Under the pieces are notes generated by a model. That model made no database searches. It was not told the origin of the DNA and saw only the letters and a list, made by a program, of their open reading frames with translations. A program made the translations under genes and the position numbers. A stretch of DNA of 64,000 nucleotides from Ramlibacter albus (GTDB taxonomy: Bacteria > Pseudomonadota > Gammaproteobacteria > Burkholderiales > Burkholderiaceae_C), in contig NZ_JACORU010000007.1 in the NCBI RefSeq assembly GCF_014297445.1, positions 1 through 64,000 of the forward strand, written 5' to 3'. Every line of letters begins with the position of its first letter. The stretch's first letter is position 1. Of this stretch, positions 54,062 through 63,636 are shown one piece after another.

Positions 54062-54090
54062 GTCATCCCGGGCTCGACCCGGGATCCATG
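54062..54090. repeat. Dispersed 29-bp palindromic repeat, copy C
   Basis: It begins GTCATCCCGGGCTCGACC and ends GGGATCCATG, a one-base variant (reverse orientation) of copies at 328-356 and 51453-51481. It lies exactly in the gap between convergent genes (54056 and 54094) and could serve as a bidirectional terminator or mRNA stabiliser. Confidence 0.8.
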
Positions 54091-54093
54091 CCT

Positions 54094-55119
54094 TCACTGC
54101 GGAATCGTCATGCGGATCGTGACCTGCTCGCCCGCGCCGTGCTCGAGCTGCTCCTGCAACTGCCGCTTGCGCTGCGCATACCAGCGCAGCAGGCAATCCC
54201 GGTCCCCGCATTCCGATTCGCGGCGGCGCCACTCGCGGTCGCTCACGCGCTGGAAGGCCTCGGGGTCGCTCGCGGCGTTCTTGGCCCGCTTGTAGATCGC
54301 ACCGAGTTCGCGGTCGAGCTGCGCGAGCTCGGCGTCGTTGCAGATCAGGTGTTCGGGCGTGGACCGCGCCTTCTCGCAGTCGAAGCTGGGCTGCGGCTGC
54401 ACCACCTTGTCCGGCTCGCGAGCCGCGCCCATGGCTTGCGTGGGAGGGGGCACGGGCTGCGGCTCGGGCCGCGGCGCCACCGCGGGCGGGGTGGGCGCGC
54501 GCGCCGGCGGCCGCACGGTGGACTGTGCCACCTCCTGCCGCAGCGACGCGAGGCCTTCGGCCGCGAAGCGCGACTTCTCATGCCCGTCGCCGAAGCGCGC
54601 CAGGTAGATGCGCAGGCTGTCCTCGTAGAGCGGCTTGGCCCGCTTGAGCAGTTCGGCGCGGTTGGCAGGCCGCTCCTGCGCCAGCGTCGTGTAGTGGCGC
54701 GCGAGCTGGTACATCGAATCGGCGCGTTCCTGCGAGCCCGCGGGCGTGGCCTGCGCGGCGATGCGGCACGCGGAGAGGAAAGAGACCTCGGCATCGCGGT
54801 CACGCCCGGCGGCCATGGCTTCCTTGCCTTGCACCAGCGCCACGCCGACGTCCGCCTTGGTCTTCGAAGCACCGGGCTCGGTCCACGCGAGCTGACCGTC
54901 GCGCGGCCCTGCCTTCGCGACCACGGGCTCGAAGCTGCAGGCAGCCGTGCTTTGCGCCGCGACCTTGGGTGCCGGCGCCGCAGCTTTCACGGCCGGCGCG
55001 CGCGCGGGCTCGACAGCGGCAACGTCCTCACGGGATTGGGTGAAGACCGCAGCCGCGATCAGGCCGCCGGCCGCGAGGCCCGCCGCGAAAATCGCCCCCT
55101 GGCGCCATCGGGTGTCCAT
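54094..55119 (-). CDS. Membrane-anchored LprI-domain protein
   Basis: The 341-residue protein has one N-terminal transmembrane or uncleaved signal helix (GAIFAAGLAAGGLIAAAVF), a helical middle with TPR-like character (GKEAMAAGRDRDAEVSFLSACRIAAQ), a Pro-rich linker (about 205-235) and a C-terminal LprI/DUF1311 module: FDCEKARSTPEHLICNDAELAQLDRELGAIYKRA with further Cys residues (SECGDRDCLLRWYAQRK). LprI-type domains bind and inhibit lysozyme in some species. It probably faces the periplasm. Confidence 0.85.
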   Translation of the reverse strand: MDTRWRQGAIFAAGLAAGGLIAAAVFTQSREDVAAVEPARAPAVKAAAPAPKVAAQSTAACSFEPVVAKAGPRDGQLAWTEPGASKTKADVGVALVQGKEAMAAGRDRDAEVSFLSACRIAAQATPAGSQERADSMYQLARHYTTLAQERPANRAELLKRAKPLYEDSLRIYLARFGDGHEKSRFAAEGLASLRQEVAQSTVRPPARAPTPPAVAPRPEPQPVPPPTQAMGAAREPDKVVQPQPSFDCEKARSTPEHLICNDAELAQLDRELGAIYKRAKNAASDPEAFQRVSDREWRRRESECGDRDCLLRWYAQRKRQLQEQLEHGAGEQVTIRMTIPQ

Positions 55120-55192
55120 GGCGGCAACATACCGCCGCGCAGGCGCGGGCGGCGCTCACGGTGACCAGGTGTAGCTCGGCTGTGAGGCTGGG

Positions 55193-56430
55193 TCATTGCA
55201 CCTGCGGTTCGGACTGGAGCACCTCGGCAACGGCCCGTGTCATGGCGCGGATCACCCTCGCGTCCTCGGCAACGGCCAGGCCGGCGAACTCACCCTGCAC
55301 GCCCCAACGCTGCGCCGCCTCGACAAACCGCGTGACGTGCTGCCTCGAATCCTTCGACATCGAGTTGCGTAGTTCAACATACCGGACGCACGGCGCGAGG
55401 ATCGCGCTCGCCTTCTCGGACAGCCCGGCACCGCGATCGAGCAGTTCGCGATACGTGGCGAGGCGATCCACGAGGTCTCCCCGGCCGCGAAGGGCCCGGT
55501 CCGGCCACAGGGCTTCTTCACCCACTCGCGAGCCTTGGTGAAGAGCCCCCTGAAATGAAGGACGGATTGCTTCTCCTCTTCCACCCAGCCGAAAACGTGC
55601 ACCACCAGCTCGTCGGCGGCGGGGCGGTAGACGAACCGCCACTCGGTGTGGCTCCCCACCGCACGCAGCGTCAGCGGCCTGAGCGGGAGCACCTCGCTCG
55701 CGCCGCCGCATGCAAGGCCGGCGAGCACTTCCCTGCGATCCAGCGAGTATTCGCTTTGCACCAGCAGCAACAGCTTGCGGCCCGGGGTGTCCCGGAACGC
55801 CTCCCAGGCGACCTCGGGACGGCTCATGAAACCAACGCCGGGCGCGCAGGGGCGGTGACGGCCGCTGTCGTGGTGAACGCACCACACACTGGGTTGCCTT
55901 TCCTGCGCGTCGATGTTCACGGCCAGAAAGGCGGAACAGCGGGTGAAGCCTGCGCAGGCCAACGTCCGGTCGCCTGCGGAAACGCAGGCCATCCCCATGG
56001 GAACGAAATCGAACTCTCGCACCTCGTCTTTTCGCATGACCGCGCTCCACCTGCCGCGCTGCATCGTCAGCAATTCGCGGCTGTGCTCCTCGCTGGGGCA
56101 CGGTTCGACCCGGTCCGGCACGTAGCCGCCGCCGACCGGCATCCCGTGCACCGGTTGCGCTGCGGCGGCAGCCTCGGCGAGAGCGCTTGCCTTCGTTTCC
56201 GTGGGTAGTGCCCCCTGCGCGGGTTGAGGCATTGCGCCCCCTTGCCCGGCGTGCCTCGGCAGCAAGACCTCTTCGTCGACCGCGACGCGCAACGCCCTCT
56301 GCGGCGACACCGCACGCGGCAGAGGGGTTGCCCGATTCACGTCGGGCCGCGCAACGTGGAGCCTCACCGGCTCGGGATCGGGTTGCTGCAGGGCAGCACC
56401 GGTTTTCTTCTCGGATGGGAACCAGGCCAT
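55193..56430 (-). pseudogene. Hypothetical gene with a frameshift
   Basis: The 5' two thirds read as one frame from the ATG at 56430 (MAWFPSEKKTG...) to about 55520, containing FDFVPMGMACVSAGDRTLACAGF and HTEWRFVYRPAADELVVHVFGWVEEEKQSVLHF. Beyond GLFTKAREWVKK the coding character moves to another frame: ALWPDRALRGRGDLVDRLATY and then CVRYVELRNSMSKDSRQHVTRF to the TGA at 55193, with high third-position GC. The first frame's own continuation (Arg/Ser-rich) looks random. A single base missing near 55510-55520 (an extra G after AAGAAG) would join the parts into one ~410-residue protein. The family is not recognised. A sequencing error is as likely as a true mutation. Confidence 0.7.
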
Positions 56431-56489
56431 TTCGCTGGGTGACGCACGGCTGTATTCCTATCCGTCGCGAGGTAACCCCGGAAGTCTGT

Positions 56490-57338
56490 CTATTTATGCC
56501 GTGGGTCGAGGGCGTCGCGCAGCCCGTCGCCGAGAAGGTTGAAGCTCAGCACGAGCAGGAAGATCGACAGCCCCGGCCAGATCGCCATCCACGGCGCCTG
56601 GTCCACGAAGTTCTTCGCGGTGTTGAGCATGCTGCCCCAGCTCGGCGCCGGCGGCTGCTGGCCAAGGCCGAGGAACGAGAGGCTTGCCTCTGCAATGACG
56701 GCGGCGGCGATCGCCAGCGTCGCCTGCACGATCAGCGGCGGTAGCACGTTCGGCAGGATGTGCCGCAGCGCGATGCGCCAGTGCGGGTTGCCCACCGCCC
56801 TCGCCGCTTCGACGAAGTCCTCCACCTTCACGGCGAGCACCTGCGCGCGCGTGAGCCGGATGAAGATGGGGGTTGCCGACACGCCAATCGCGATCATGGC
56901 GTTGGTGAGGCTCGGCCCGAGAAAGGCCGCAAGCGCGATGGCCAGGATGAGGAACGGCACCGCAAGCATCGCATCGGTGAAGCGCGAGATGACGCCATCG
57001 GTCCAGCCGCCCACGTACGCGGCGAGCAGCCCGATCGGGATGCCGAGCATCAGCGAAATGGACACCGACACCACGCCCGCCAGCAGCGAAGCGCGGGCGC
57101 CCCACACCACGCGCGAGAGCACGTCGCGGCCGATCTCGTCGGTGCCGAACGGATACTCCGCGCTCGGCGCCTTGCGCACGGCGCTCCAGCTCGTCTCGAT
57201 GGGGTCCTTCGGCGAGATCTCCGGCGCGAAAACCGCCATCACCACGAAGAAGACGACGATGACGAGCCCGAACATCGCCGCACGCCTGCGAATCAAGCGG
57301 CGCAAGGCGCGCCGGCCCGGAGAGTCCGCCTTGATCAT
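56490..57338 (-). CDS. Dipeptide-type ABC transporter permease (DppC-like)
   Basis: The 282-residue inner-membrane permease has six predicted helices, the DppC N-terminal signature YPFGTDEIGRDVLSRVVWGARASL, and the EAA loop EAARAVGNPHWRIALRHILPNV. It is the last gene of an ABC operon and overlaps the upstream permease by 4 nt. With five components (two ATPases, binding protein, two permeases) the transporter is complete. Confidence 0.94.
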   Translation of the reverse strand: MIKADSPGRRALRRLIRRRAAMFGLVIVVFFVVMAVFAPEISPKDPIETSWSAVRKAPSAEYPFGTDEIGRDVLSRVVWGARASLLAGVVSVSISLMLGIPIGLLAAYVGGWTDGVISRFTDAMLAVPFLILAIALAAFLGPSLTNAMIAIGVSATPIFIRLTRAQVLAVKVEDFVEAARAVGNPHWRIALRHILPNVLPPLIVQATLAIAAAVIAEASLSFLGLGQQPPAPSWGSMLNTAKNFVDQAPWMAIWPGLSIFLLVLSFNLLGDGLRDALDPRHK

Positions 57339-58276
57339 CCGCGCAGCCTCGGGTTGACGAGGAAGTAGGCGAGGTCGGCCAGCAGGTTGAGCACGATGTA
57401 CACCGTGGACGTGAACAGCACCACGCCCTGCACCACCGCGTAGTCGCGGTTGAACACCGCATCGACGATCAGCTTGCCGAAGCCGGGAATCGAGAACACC
57501 TGCTCAGTGAGAACGGCGCCGGAAAGCAGCGTGCCGAACTCCAGCGCGCCGAGCGTGATGATCGGCGTGAGCGCATTGCGCAGCGCATGCTTGAGCACCA
57601 CCTTGCGCTCCGCGATGCCCTTCGCGCGCGCGGTGCGCACGTAGTCGGTGGACAGCACCTGCAACATGGCGCTGCGCGTGTGCCGCATCAGCACCGCGGC
57701 GAGCGCGTTGCCGAGCACGAACGCCGGCATCACCATCGATGCGAGGTTGCCCTTCAGGTCCTCGAACGGGCTCACGTAGCCCGATGCCGGCAACCACCCC
57801 AGCTGCACCGAGAACAGCAGGATCAGCAGGATCCCCAGCCAGAAGTTGGGCGTCGACAAACCCCACAGCGCGACGACGTTGGCAACGTAGTCCCACACCG
57901 TGTCCTTGCCCACGGCCGCGACGATGCCGGCAGGGATGCCGATGACCAGCGCCACGAACATCGCCATCGCCGCCAGCTCCAGCGTCACGGGCAGCTTCTG
58001 CAGGATCAACGACGCCACCGGCTCCTGGATGCGCAGCGACTCGCCCAGGTCGCCGTGCAGCACGCCCCACAGCCAGTAGCCGTACTGCACCGGCACCGGC
58101 TCGTCCAGGTGCAGCTTCTTGCGCAGGTACTCGATGACCTTCGGGTCCTGCTCCTCGCCGGCCAGCATCTGCGCGGCGTCGCCCGGCAGCAGCTGCTGCA
58201 GGCTGAAGATGATGACCGTGACGAGGAAGATCGTCGGCAGGATCGCCGCGACCCGGCCGATGAAGTAGCGCCCCAA
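57335..58276 (-). CDS. Dipeptide-type ABC transporter permease (DppB-like)
   Basis: The 313-residue permease has the DppB pattern: FLVTVIIFSLQQLLPGDAAQ near the N-terminus, a periplasmic loop, and the EAA-type loop YVRTARAKGIAERKVVLKHALRNALTPIITLGALEFG. The start is a TTG directly after the TGA of the binding-protein gene (TGATTG), so translation is by re-initiation. No ATG offers a better N-terminus. Confidence 0.93.
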   Translation of the reverse strand: MGRYFIGRVAAILPTIFLVTVIIFSLQQLLPGDAAQMLAGEEQDPKVIEYLRKKLHLDEPVPVQYGYWLWGVLHGDLGESLRIQEPVASLILQKLPVTLELAAMAMFVALVIGIPAGIVAAVGKDTVWDYVANVVALWGLSTPNFWLGILLILLFSVQLGWLPASGYVSPFEDLKGNLASMVMPAFVLGNALAAVLMRHTRSAMLQVLSTDYVRTARAKGIAERKVVLKHALRNALTPIITLGALEFGTLLSGAVLTEQVFSIPGFGKLIVDAVFNRDYAVVQGVVLFTSTVYIVLNLLADLAYFLVNPRLRG

Positions 58277-59782
58277 TCAGCCTCCCGACGCGAACTTGAG
58301 CCCTTGCACGCGCACCAGGCCATCTGGAACAGGACGCATGCCCGTCACCTTCTTGTTGAACGCATACAGCCAGTGGCGATGGAACAGGTAGACGATCGGG
58401 CGCACCTTCTCCACTTCCGCCGCCATCGTCGCGAACACCTTGATTCGCTCATTGGTGTCCAGGTTCGTGCGCGAGCGCGTCAGCAGGTCGTCCCAGTTGG
58501 CGCGGCACTCGCCGTGGTAGTTGAGAGGCTGCTTGCAGCCGTAGAAGCTGAAAAGGTTGCCGTCCGGGTCGGCGCGGCCGCTCCAGGCAAGCACGTAGGC
58601 CTCGTAGTCGCCCTTGTCGGCGAGGTTGAGCGACGTGGCGAATTCGGTCGACTGGATCTTCACGTCGAAGCCGGCTTCCTTCGCCATCGCCTGGACAACC
58701 TGCGCGATGCGCTGCGCGTCGGAGGTCGTCGGCGTCATCAAGGTGAAGCTCGGGTTCGGCACGCCGGCCTCCTTCAGCAGCTGCTTCGCACGTGCGACGT
58801 TGCGCTTCGGGATCGGCACGTTCTTCGCGTAGAAGGAGTTGGTGGGCGGCACCCATTGGTTGCCGACGTCCGCCTCGCCGTCCATGGCGACTTTCACGAT
58901 CCCTTCGCGGTCCAGGGACAGCTCGAAGGCCTCACGCACGCGCGCGTCGCGGCCCAGCGGGTTCTGCTTGGCCTTGTCGCTCTTGGCGGTGTTGATCGTG
59001 ATGCCCTGGTAACCCAGCTCGGTGATCTTGGACATGCCGAGCTTCGCGTCTTTCTTCACCGACGCCACGTCGGACGGGGCCATCCGCTCGATCAGGTCGA
59101 GCTGCCCCGAGCGCAGGTTCGCCAGGCGCACGGTGGCATCGATGATCGGCAGGTAGGTGATCTTGTCGAAGTGGATCCTGCCCTTGTCCCAGTAGTCGGC
59201 GAACTTCTCCAGCACGATGCGATCCTGCGCGACGCGCTCGGCGAACTTGAAGGGGCCGGAGCACACAGGCCTGGCGCCGAAGTTGGTCGGGTTGGCCTGC
59301 GCGGCCTTGGGCGACACCATCATGCCGGCGCGGTCCGCCAGCACGGTGAGCAGCGGCGAGAACGGCGCGGAGAGGTTCATGCGCACGGTCATCGGGTCCA
59401 CCACGTCCACGGTGGTCACGGGCAGCAGCTCGCCTCGGCGGTTGGAACCGGCGATGGTCTTGTGCCGCTCGATGTTGTACTTGACGGCCGCGGCGTCGAA
59501 TTTCTCGCCGTCGTGGAAGGTCACGCCGGGCCGCAGCTTCATCGTCAGCTGCTTGTTGTCCGGCGACCACTGCCAGGACGTGGCGAGCTGCGGCACGATG
59601 TTCAGCTTTTCGTCGATGTCGACGAGCTTGTCGCACAGCGCCGAGAACACGATGCGGCCCACGAACGTGCGCGCGAGCGACGGGTCGAGCGCGTCGGGGT
59701 CTTCGGCCAGGCCCACGCGCAGGTGCTGGGCGGAGGCGGCGGTGGCGAGTAGCGCGATGGCAAGTGCGGCGAGTTTCTTCAT
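58277..59782 (-). CDS. ABC transporter substrate-binding protein (peptide type, SBP_bac_5)
   Basis: The 501-residue periplasmic binding protein has a signal peptide ([18 protein letters not shown]) and the family pattern [65 protein letters not shown] and [13 protein letters not shown]. It belongs to the dipeptide/oligopeptide/nickel cluster; the ligand is not predictable. AGGAGA precedes the ATG. It sits between the ATPase and permease genes. Confidence 0.94.
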   Translation of the reverse strand: MKKLAALAIALLATAASAQHLRVGLAEDPDALDPSLARTFVGRIVFSALCDKLVDIDEKLNIVPQLATSWQWSPDNKQLTMKLRPGVTFHDGEKFDAAAVKYNIERHKTIAGSNRRGELLPVTTVDVVDPMTVRMNLSAPFSPLLTVLADRAGMMVSPKAAQANPTNFGARPVCSGPFKFAERVAQDRIVLEKFADYWDKGRIHFDKITYLPIIDATVRLANLRSGQLDLIERMAPSDVASVKKDAKLGMSKITELGYQGITINTAKSDKAKQNPLGRDARVREAFELSLDREGIVKVAMDGEADVGNQWVPPTNSFYAKNVPIPKRNVARAKQLLKEAGVPNPSFTLMTPTTSDAQRIAQVVQAMAKEAGFDVKIQSTEFATSLNLADKGDYEAYVLAWSGRADPDGNLFSFYGCKQPLNYHGECRANWDDLLTRSRTNLDTNERIKVFATMAAEVEKVRPIVYLFHRHWLYAFNKKVTGMRPVPDGLVRVQGLKFASGG

Positions 59783-60894
59783 GCGACTTCTCCTGTTGCT
59801 CGTAGGACGGTATCCGGCATTGCGTCTTCGGCAAGCGTGTTTGCCCGAGGCCCGCGGAAGGCGGCCTGCAGGCGCGTAAGGCGTTCGTTTACGGGCACGT
59901 GCACGGCAATGTCCGCCGGCGGCGCGATCTGCTCGAAGAAGTGGCACGCCACCGTGTGCCCCAAGCCCGCGCTGCGCAGCACCGGCACCTCGGCCGCGCA
60001 ACGCTCCTGCGCGTGGGGGCAGCGCGTGCGGAAGCGGCAGCCCGAAGGCGGCGCGATGGGGTTGGGCACGTCGCCCTGCAGCAGCGCGCGTTCGCGTTTG
60101 GCCCCCGGCTGCGGCAGCGGGATGGCCGACAGCAGCGCCTGCGTGTACGGGTGGCGTGGGGCCGCGAAGAGCGTGCGCTTGTCGGCGTACTCGACGATGT
60201 GCCCTAGGTACATCACTGCGACGTGCGACGCGATGTGCTTCACCACGGCGAGGTCGTGCGCGATGAAGACATACGCGAGCCCGAAGCGCCGCTGCAGGTC
60301 CTGCAGCAGGTTGACGATCTGCGCCTGGATCGACACGTCCAGTGCGGACACGGGCTCGTCGCACACCACGAGTTTCGGCTCCACGGCGAGGGCGCGCGCG
60401 ATGCCGATGCGCTGCCGCTGCCCGCCGGAAAACTCGTGCGGGAAGCGCTGCAGGTATTCGGCGGGCAGGCCCACCAGCTCCAGCAGCTCGGCCGTGCGCT
60501 CCTTGCGGCGGCCTTCCGCCAGCCCATGCAGCACCAGCGGCTCGGCGAGCGTCTGGCCAACCGTCATGCGCGGGTTGAGCGACGAGTACGGGTCCTGGAA
60601 GATGATCTGCAGCTGGCGGCGCTTCTCGCGCATCGCGGCGGGAGGCAAAGCGCTGATGTCCTCGCCTTCGAAGAGGACGCGCCCCGAGGTCGGCTCGAGC
60701 AAACGCAGCACCAGGCGGCCCACGGTGGACTTGCCGCAGCCCGATTCGCCCACCAGCGCCATCGTGTCGCCGGCGCGCAGTTCGAAGCTCACGCCGTCCA
60801 CCGCGTGCACCACCTGCTCACTGCGGCCGAACAGGCCCTTGCGCACCGGGAAGTGCTTGACGAGGTTCTCGACGCGCAGCAGCGGGGCGTTCAT
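59779..60894 (-). CDS. ABC transporter ATP-binding protein (DppF-like)
   Basis: The 371-residue ATPase has Walker A ([12 protein letters not shown]), the signature [15 protein letters not shown], Walker B ([14 protein letters not shown]) and the C-terminal oligopeptide-type extension with Cys-rich [15 protein letters not shown]. The tail after residue ~330 ([21 protein letters not shown]) is longer than usual. The stop overlaps the binding-protein start by ATGA; the start overlaps the DppD stop. Confidence 0.94.
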   Translation of the reverse strand: MNAPLLRVENLVKHFPVRKGLFGRSEQVVHAVDGVSFELRAGDTMALVGESGCGKSTVGRLVLRLLEPTSGRVLFEGEDISALPPAAMREKRRQLQIIFQDPYSSLNPRMTVGQTLAEPLVLHGLAEGRRKERTAELLELVGLPAEYLQRFPHEFSGGQRQRIGIARALAVEPKLVVCDEPVSALDVSIQAQIVNLLQDLQRRFGLAYVFIAHDLAVVKHIASHVAVMYLGHIVEYADKRTLFAAPRHPYTQALLSAIPLPQPGAKRERALLQGDVPNPIAPPSGCRFRTRCPHAQERCAAEVPVLRSAGLGHTVACHFFEQIAPPADIAVHVPVNERLTRLQAAFRGPRANTLAEDAMPDTVLRATGEVA

Positions 60895-61883
60895 GCGGCG
60901 AGGACGGAAAACTCCAGCGGCGCGCGCCAGCACGCCGCCTGCTGGTGCGATCCCATGTCCATGAGCGGTGGGTCCTCCGCCCTGCACTTCGCCACGGCGA
61001 ACGGGCAGCGCGGCGCGAAGCGGCAGCCCTGCACCTGCGTCGACGGCGTGGGCACCTGCCCGTCGATCGCATGCAGCCGTTCCTGCTCCAGGTGCATGCT
61101 GGGGATCGAGCCGAGCAGCCCGATCGTATACGGGTGCTGTGGGTGCGCGAACAACCGCTCCACCGGCGCCTTCTCCACGATGCGCCCCGCGTACATCACG
61201 GCCACGTCGTCGGCCAGTTCCGCAACGACGCCGAGGTCGTGCGTGATCAGGATGATCGCGGTGCCCGTTTCCTCGCGCAGGGTGCGCATCAGGTCGAGCA
61301 CCTGCGCCTGGATCGTCACGTCGAGGGCGGTGGTCGGTTCGTCCGCAATGAGCAGCCGCGGCTCGCACGCGAGCGCCATCGCGATCATCACCCGCTGCCG
61401 CATGCCGCCCGAGAGCTTGTGGGGGTACTCGTCGATGCGCACCTCGGGCGAAGGGATGCGCACCTTGCGCAGCATCCCGATCGCATGCTCGCGCGCCTGC
61501 GCCTCGCTCATCGCGCGGTGCGCGCGCACCGCCTCCACCAGCTGGTCGCCGATGGTGAAGGCGGGGTTGAGCGAGGTCATCGGCTCCTGGAAGATCATGG
61601 CCATGCGGTTGCCGCGCAGCTCGCGCATGCGGTCCGCGGACAGCGTTGCAAGGTCCGTGCCCTCGAAGCGCACCGTGCCGGCGCTGATGCGGCCCTGCCC
61701 TTTCGGCAGCAGGCCCATGATGGACAGCGAGGTCACGCTCTTGCCGCAGCCGGATTCGCCGACGATGCCGAGCGTGCGGCCGGGCTGCAGCGAGAAGCTC
61801 ACGCCGTCGACGGCATGGAACTCGCCGCCGCGTTCCATGCGGAAACTGGTGCGAAGGTTCTCGACTTCGAGCAGCGCTGTCAT
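60891..61883 (-). CDS. ABC transporter ATP-binding protein (DppD-like)
   Basis: The 330-residue ATPase has Walker A ([13 protein letters not shown]), [16 protein letters not shown], the signature [15 protein letters not shown], Walker B ([14 protein letters not shown]) and the C-terminal [19 protein letters not shown] extension. It follows the DUF1028 gene by a 4-nt overlap. Confidence 0.94.
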   Translation of the reverse strand: MTALLEVENLRTSFRMERGGEFHAVDGVSFSLQPGRTLGIVGESGCGKSVTSLSIMGLLPKGQGRISAGTVRFEGTDLATLSADRMRELRGNRMAMIFQEPMTSLNPAFTIGDQLVEAVRAHRAMSEAQAREHAIGMLRKVRIPSPEVRIDEYPHKLSGGMRQRVMIAMALACEPRLLIADEPTTALDVTIQAQVLDLMRTLREETGTAIILITHDLGVVAELADDVAVMYAGRIVEKAPVERLFAHPQHPYTIGLLGSIPSMHLEQERLHAIDGQVPTPSTQVQGCRFAPRCPFAVAKCRAEDPPLMDMGSHQQAACWRAPLEFSVLAA

Positions 61884-62590
61884 CGCCGGCGTTGCGCGTG
61901 GAAGGCTTCGATACCCGCTTCGATCACCGCGCGGTCGGTGGTGCCCGCCGGGTTGGCGCGCGTCGGCAGGAACTGCGAGAACGGCACGAAGCGCTCGAGG
62001 CTCTTCGCGCAGAGCCGCCGCAGCTGCGCGATCGGCTCCTCGTGGTCATCGACGCGGATGTCGAGCGCGGGGTAGTCCTCGGTGGTATGGATCCGCAGTG
62101 CAGCGGCCTGCTTGCCGCGCTTGTCGCCACCGGCGGTTTCTCCGGCCGCCAGGGCTTCGACCAGCCTTTCTGCAAACTCGAGGTGCCCGTTCGCGCGCCA
62201 GGCTTGCGCAGTGGCTTCGATGACCTGCGGGCCTGCAAGCATGTTGCCCGCCACCGAGAAGCCCTCGCCGGTGAAGTGGCCGCACCACTCGATGCAGGAC
62301 GCACCGGTACGCGCATACGTGGCTCCGTCGGCGGCGACGGCGTGCAGTTGCCGGTGCTCGCGGCCATCGTCCGGTTCGACCGCGGCTTCGACCGCATCGC
62401 GAGGCGTGGCGCCTGCCGCCAGCGAGTCGAGCACGCGGGCCCCATACATCGGGTTGCACAGCGCCTGCGTGGACACGGCGCCGATGCCGCTGCGAATGTG
62501 CAGCGTCAGCGCCCCGACCGCGAAAAACCTGCTCGCGATCGCGATGCCAAGCGCCCCCGACCCATCACGCGCGATGATCGACCACGTCAA
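61880..62590 (-). CDS. DUF1028 family protein
   Basis: The 236-residue product matches DUF1028, whose fold is of the Ntn-hydrolase type: [49 protein letters not shown] at the N-terminus is diagnostic, followed by [32 protein letters not shown]. The start is a TTG with GGAG 6 nt upstream. Family knowledge: DUF1028 genes are often next to peptide-type ABC transporters, and here it heads the ABC operon with overlaps throughout. Its function is unknown; hydrolysis of an imported amide is an inference. Confidence 0.93.
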   Translation of the reverse strand: MTWSIIARDGSGALGIAIASRFFAVGALTLHIRSGIGAVSTQALCNPMYGARVLDSLAAGATPRDAVEAAVEPDDGREHRQLHAVAADGATYARTGASCIEWCGHFTGEGFSVAGNMLAGPQVIEATAQAWRANGHLEFAERLVEALAAGETAGGDKRGKQAAALRIHTTEDYPALDIRVDDHEEPIAQLRRLCAKSLERFVPFSQFLPTRANPAGTTDRAVIEAGIEAFHAQRRR

Positions 62591-62619
62591 AGAAATCTCC
62601 AGGCTGCGCCTTCCGATGC

Positions 62620-62635
62620 GCCGCCTTCGGGCGGC
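62620..62635. repeat. Hairpin with UUCG/CGAA tetraloop
   Basis: GCCGCC and GGCGGC pair around TTCG (plus strand) in the gap between the PcaC-like gene and DUF1028. No U-tract follows on the coding strand, so it is not a standard terminator. It may stabilise the 3' end of the upstream mRNA or attenuate readthrough. Confidence 0.45.
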
Positions 62636-62668
62636 CGTGCGGCGGCTGCCCGGTTAGCATACTACCGA

Positions 62669-63058
62669 TCAGCTCTTCGCGTCGATGACCTCGGACCCGA
62701 CGCGGAATGCATCGAGGGCCGAAGGAAAGCCGCAGTAGACCGTCGCATGCAGGAAGATCTCCTGTAGTTCCTCCGGCGTCACGCCGTTGTTCAGCGCACC
62801 GCGCACGTGCACCTTCAGCTCGTGCGTCTTGCCCGCTGCGACCAGCATGGACACGGTGACGATGCTGCGGGTCTTCAGGTCCAGCCCGGGCCGCTGCCAT
62901 GTGTTGCCCCACGCGTGCTTCGTCACCAGTTCCTGCAGAGGCGCCGTGAACGGCGTCGAGCGGTTCAGTGCCGCGTCGACGTACTCGTCGCCGAGAACGG
63001 CTCGGCGGGTCTTGATGCCCGCCTGGGTGTCGGGGTGGTTGGAAAGGTTTGCCGGCAT
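62669..63058 (-). CDS. Carboxymuconolactone decarboxylase family protein (PcaC-like)
   Basis: The 129-residue protein is a stand-alone CMD domain: YVDAALNRSTPFTAPLQELVTKHAWGNTWQRPGLDLKTRSIVTVSMLVAAGKTHELKVHVRGALNNGVTPEELQEIFLHATVYCGFPSALDAF is the full PcaC pattern, including GALNNGVTPEEL. The protocatechuate enzyme decarboxylates 4-carboxymuconolactone, but no other pca gene is in the window, so the exact substrate is uncertain. AGGAG lies 7 nt before the ATG. Confidence 0.9.
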   Translation of the reverse strand: MPANLSNHPDTQAGIKTRRAVLGDEYVDAALNRSTPFTAPLQELVTKHAWGNTWQRPGLDLKTRSIVTVSMLVAAGKTHELKVHVRGALNNGVTPEELQEIFLHATVYCGFPSALDAFRVGSEVIDAKS

Positions 63059-63099
63059 GTGCTGCTCCTGGTTCGGGGGAGCGCCACATGCTACGCGGA

Positions 63100-63522
63100 T
63101 CAGGTCTCCTGTGCGCGCGCGACCTGCGCCTCGGGGATCGCGTAAAACAGGCCCCTCTCGCCCTGCCGCCAGCCGCGCTGGTCCAGCGCGGGGATGCCGG
63201 CCGTCGCCGCACACAGCGCCACCCATTCCCCGTGCGTCCACTGCCATTCGACGAATTCAAGGCCTTGCGCCAGGGGCGCGGCGGGCTGGCCAACGGTCAC
63301 GCGGTCGCGCATGCTCAGGCGTGACGCGGGCCCCTGCGAGGCCGCGCCTGCGCGGGCGCCCACTGCGGGCGTGACGGCGACTGCATGCTGCCTGGGCGCA
63401 TCGACTTCGCCGAGACGCTGGTAGGCGCGCGCATCGTCCGCATCGTCCGCTTCGGCTGCGTTGGGTTCCTTGGGTTTCTTGCTGAACATTTTCCGGATTC
63501 CGGACAGCCTGGGCATGTGCAT
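63100..63522 (-). CDS. Hypothetical protein, 140 residues
   Basis: The product starts MHMPRLSGIRKMFSKKPKEPNAAEADDADDARAYQRLGEVDAP: a basic N-terminus and an acidic, probably disordered middle, then a compact C-terminal segment (QGLEFVEWQWTHGEWVALC, WRQGERGLFYAIPEAQVARAQE). AAGGAG precedes the ATG by 5 nt. The family is not recognised. It is 41 nt upstream of the PcaC-like gene on the same strand. Confidence 0.7.
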   Translation of the reverse strand: MHMPRLSGIRKMFSKKPKEPNAAEADDADDARAYQRLGEVDAPRQHAVAVTPAVGARAGAASQGPASRLSMRDRVTVGQPAAPLAQGLEFVEWQWTHGEWVALCAATAGIPALDQRGWRQGERGLFYAIPEAQVARAQET

Positions 63523-63636
63523 GTGCGCTCCTTGGTGGTGCCGGGCCCGCGACCCCGCGGCCGGCCCGCAGGCACTGTGCAAGTCCGGTGCCACGAGCAG
63601 CCCGACCAAGGTAGGGGTGGTGCTAACCTGCGCCCC

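Noticed and set aside
62669..63058. Part of a protocatechuate (pca) operon
   Set aside because: No other pca gene lies within the window, and the neighbours are unrelated, so only family-level naming is justified.
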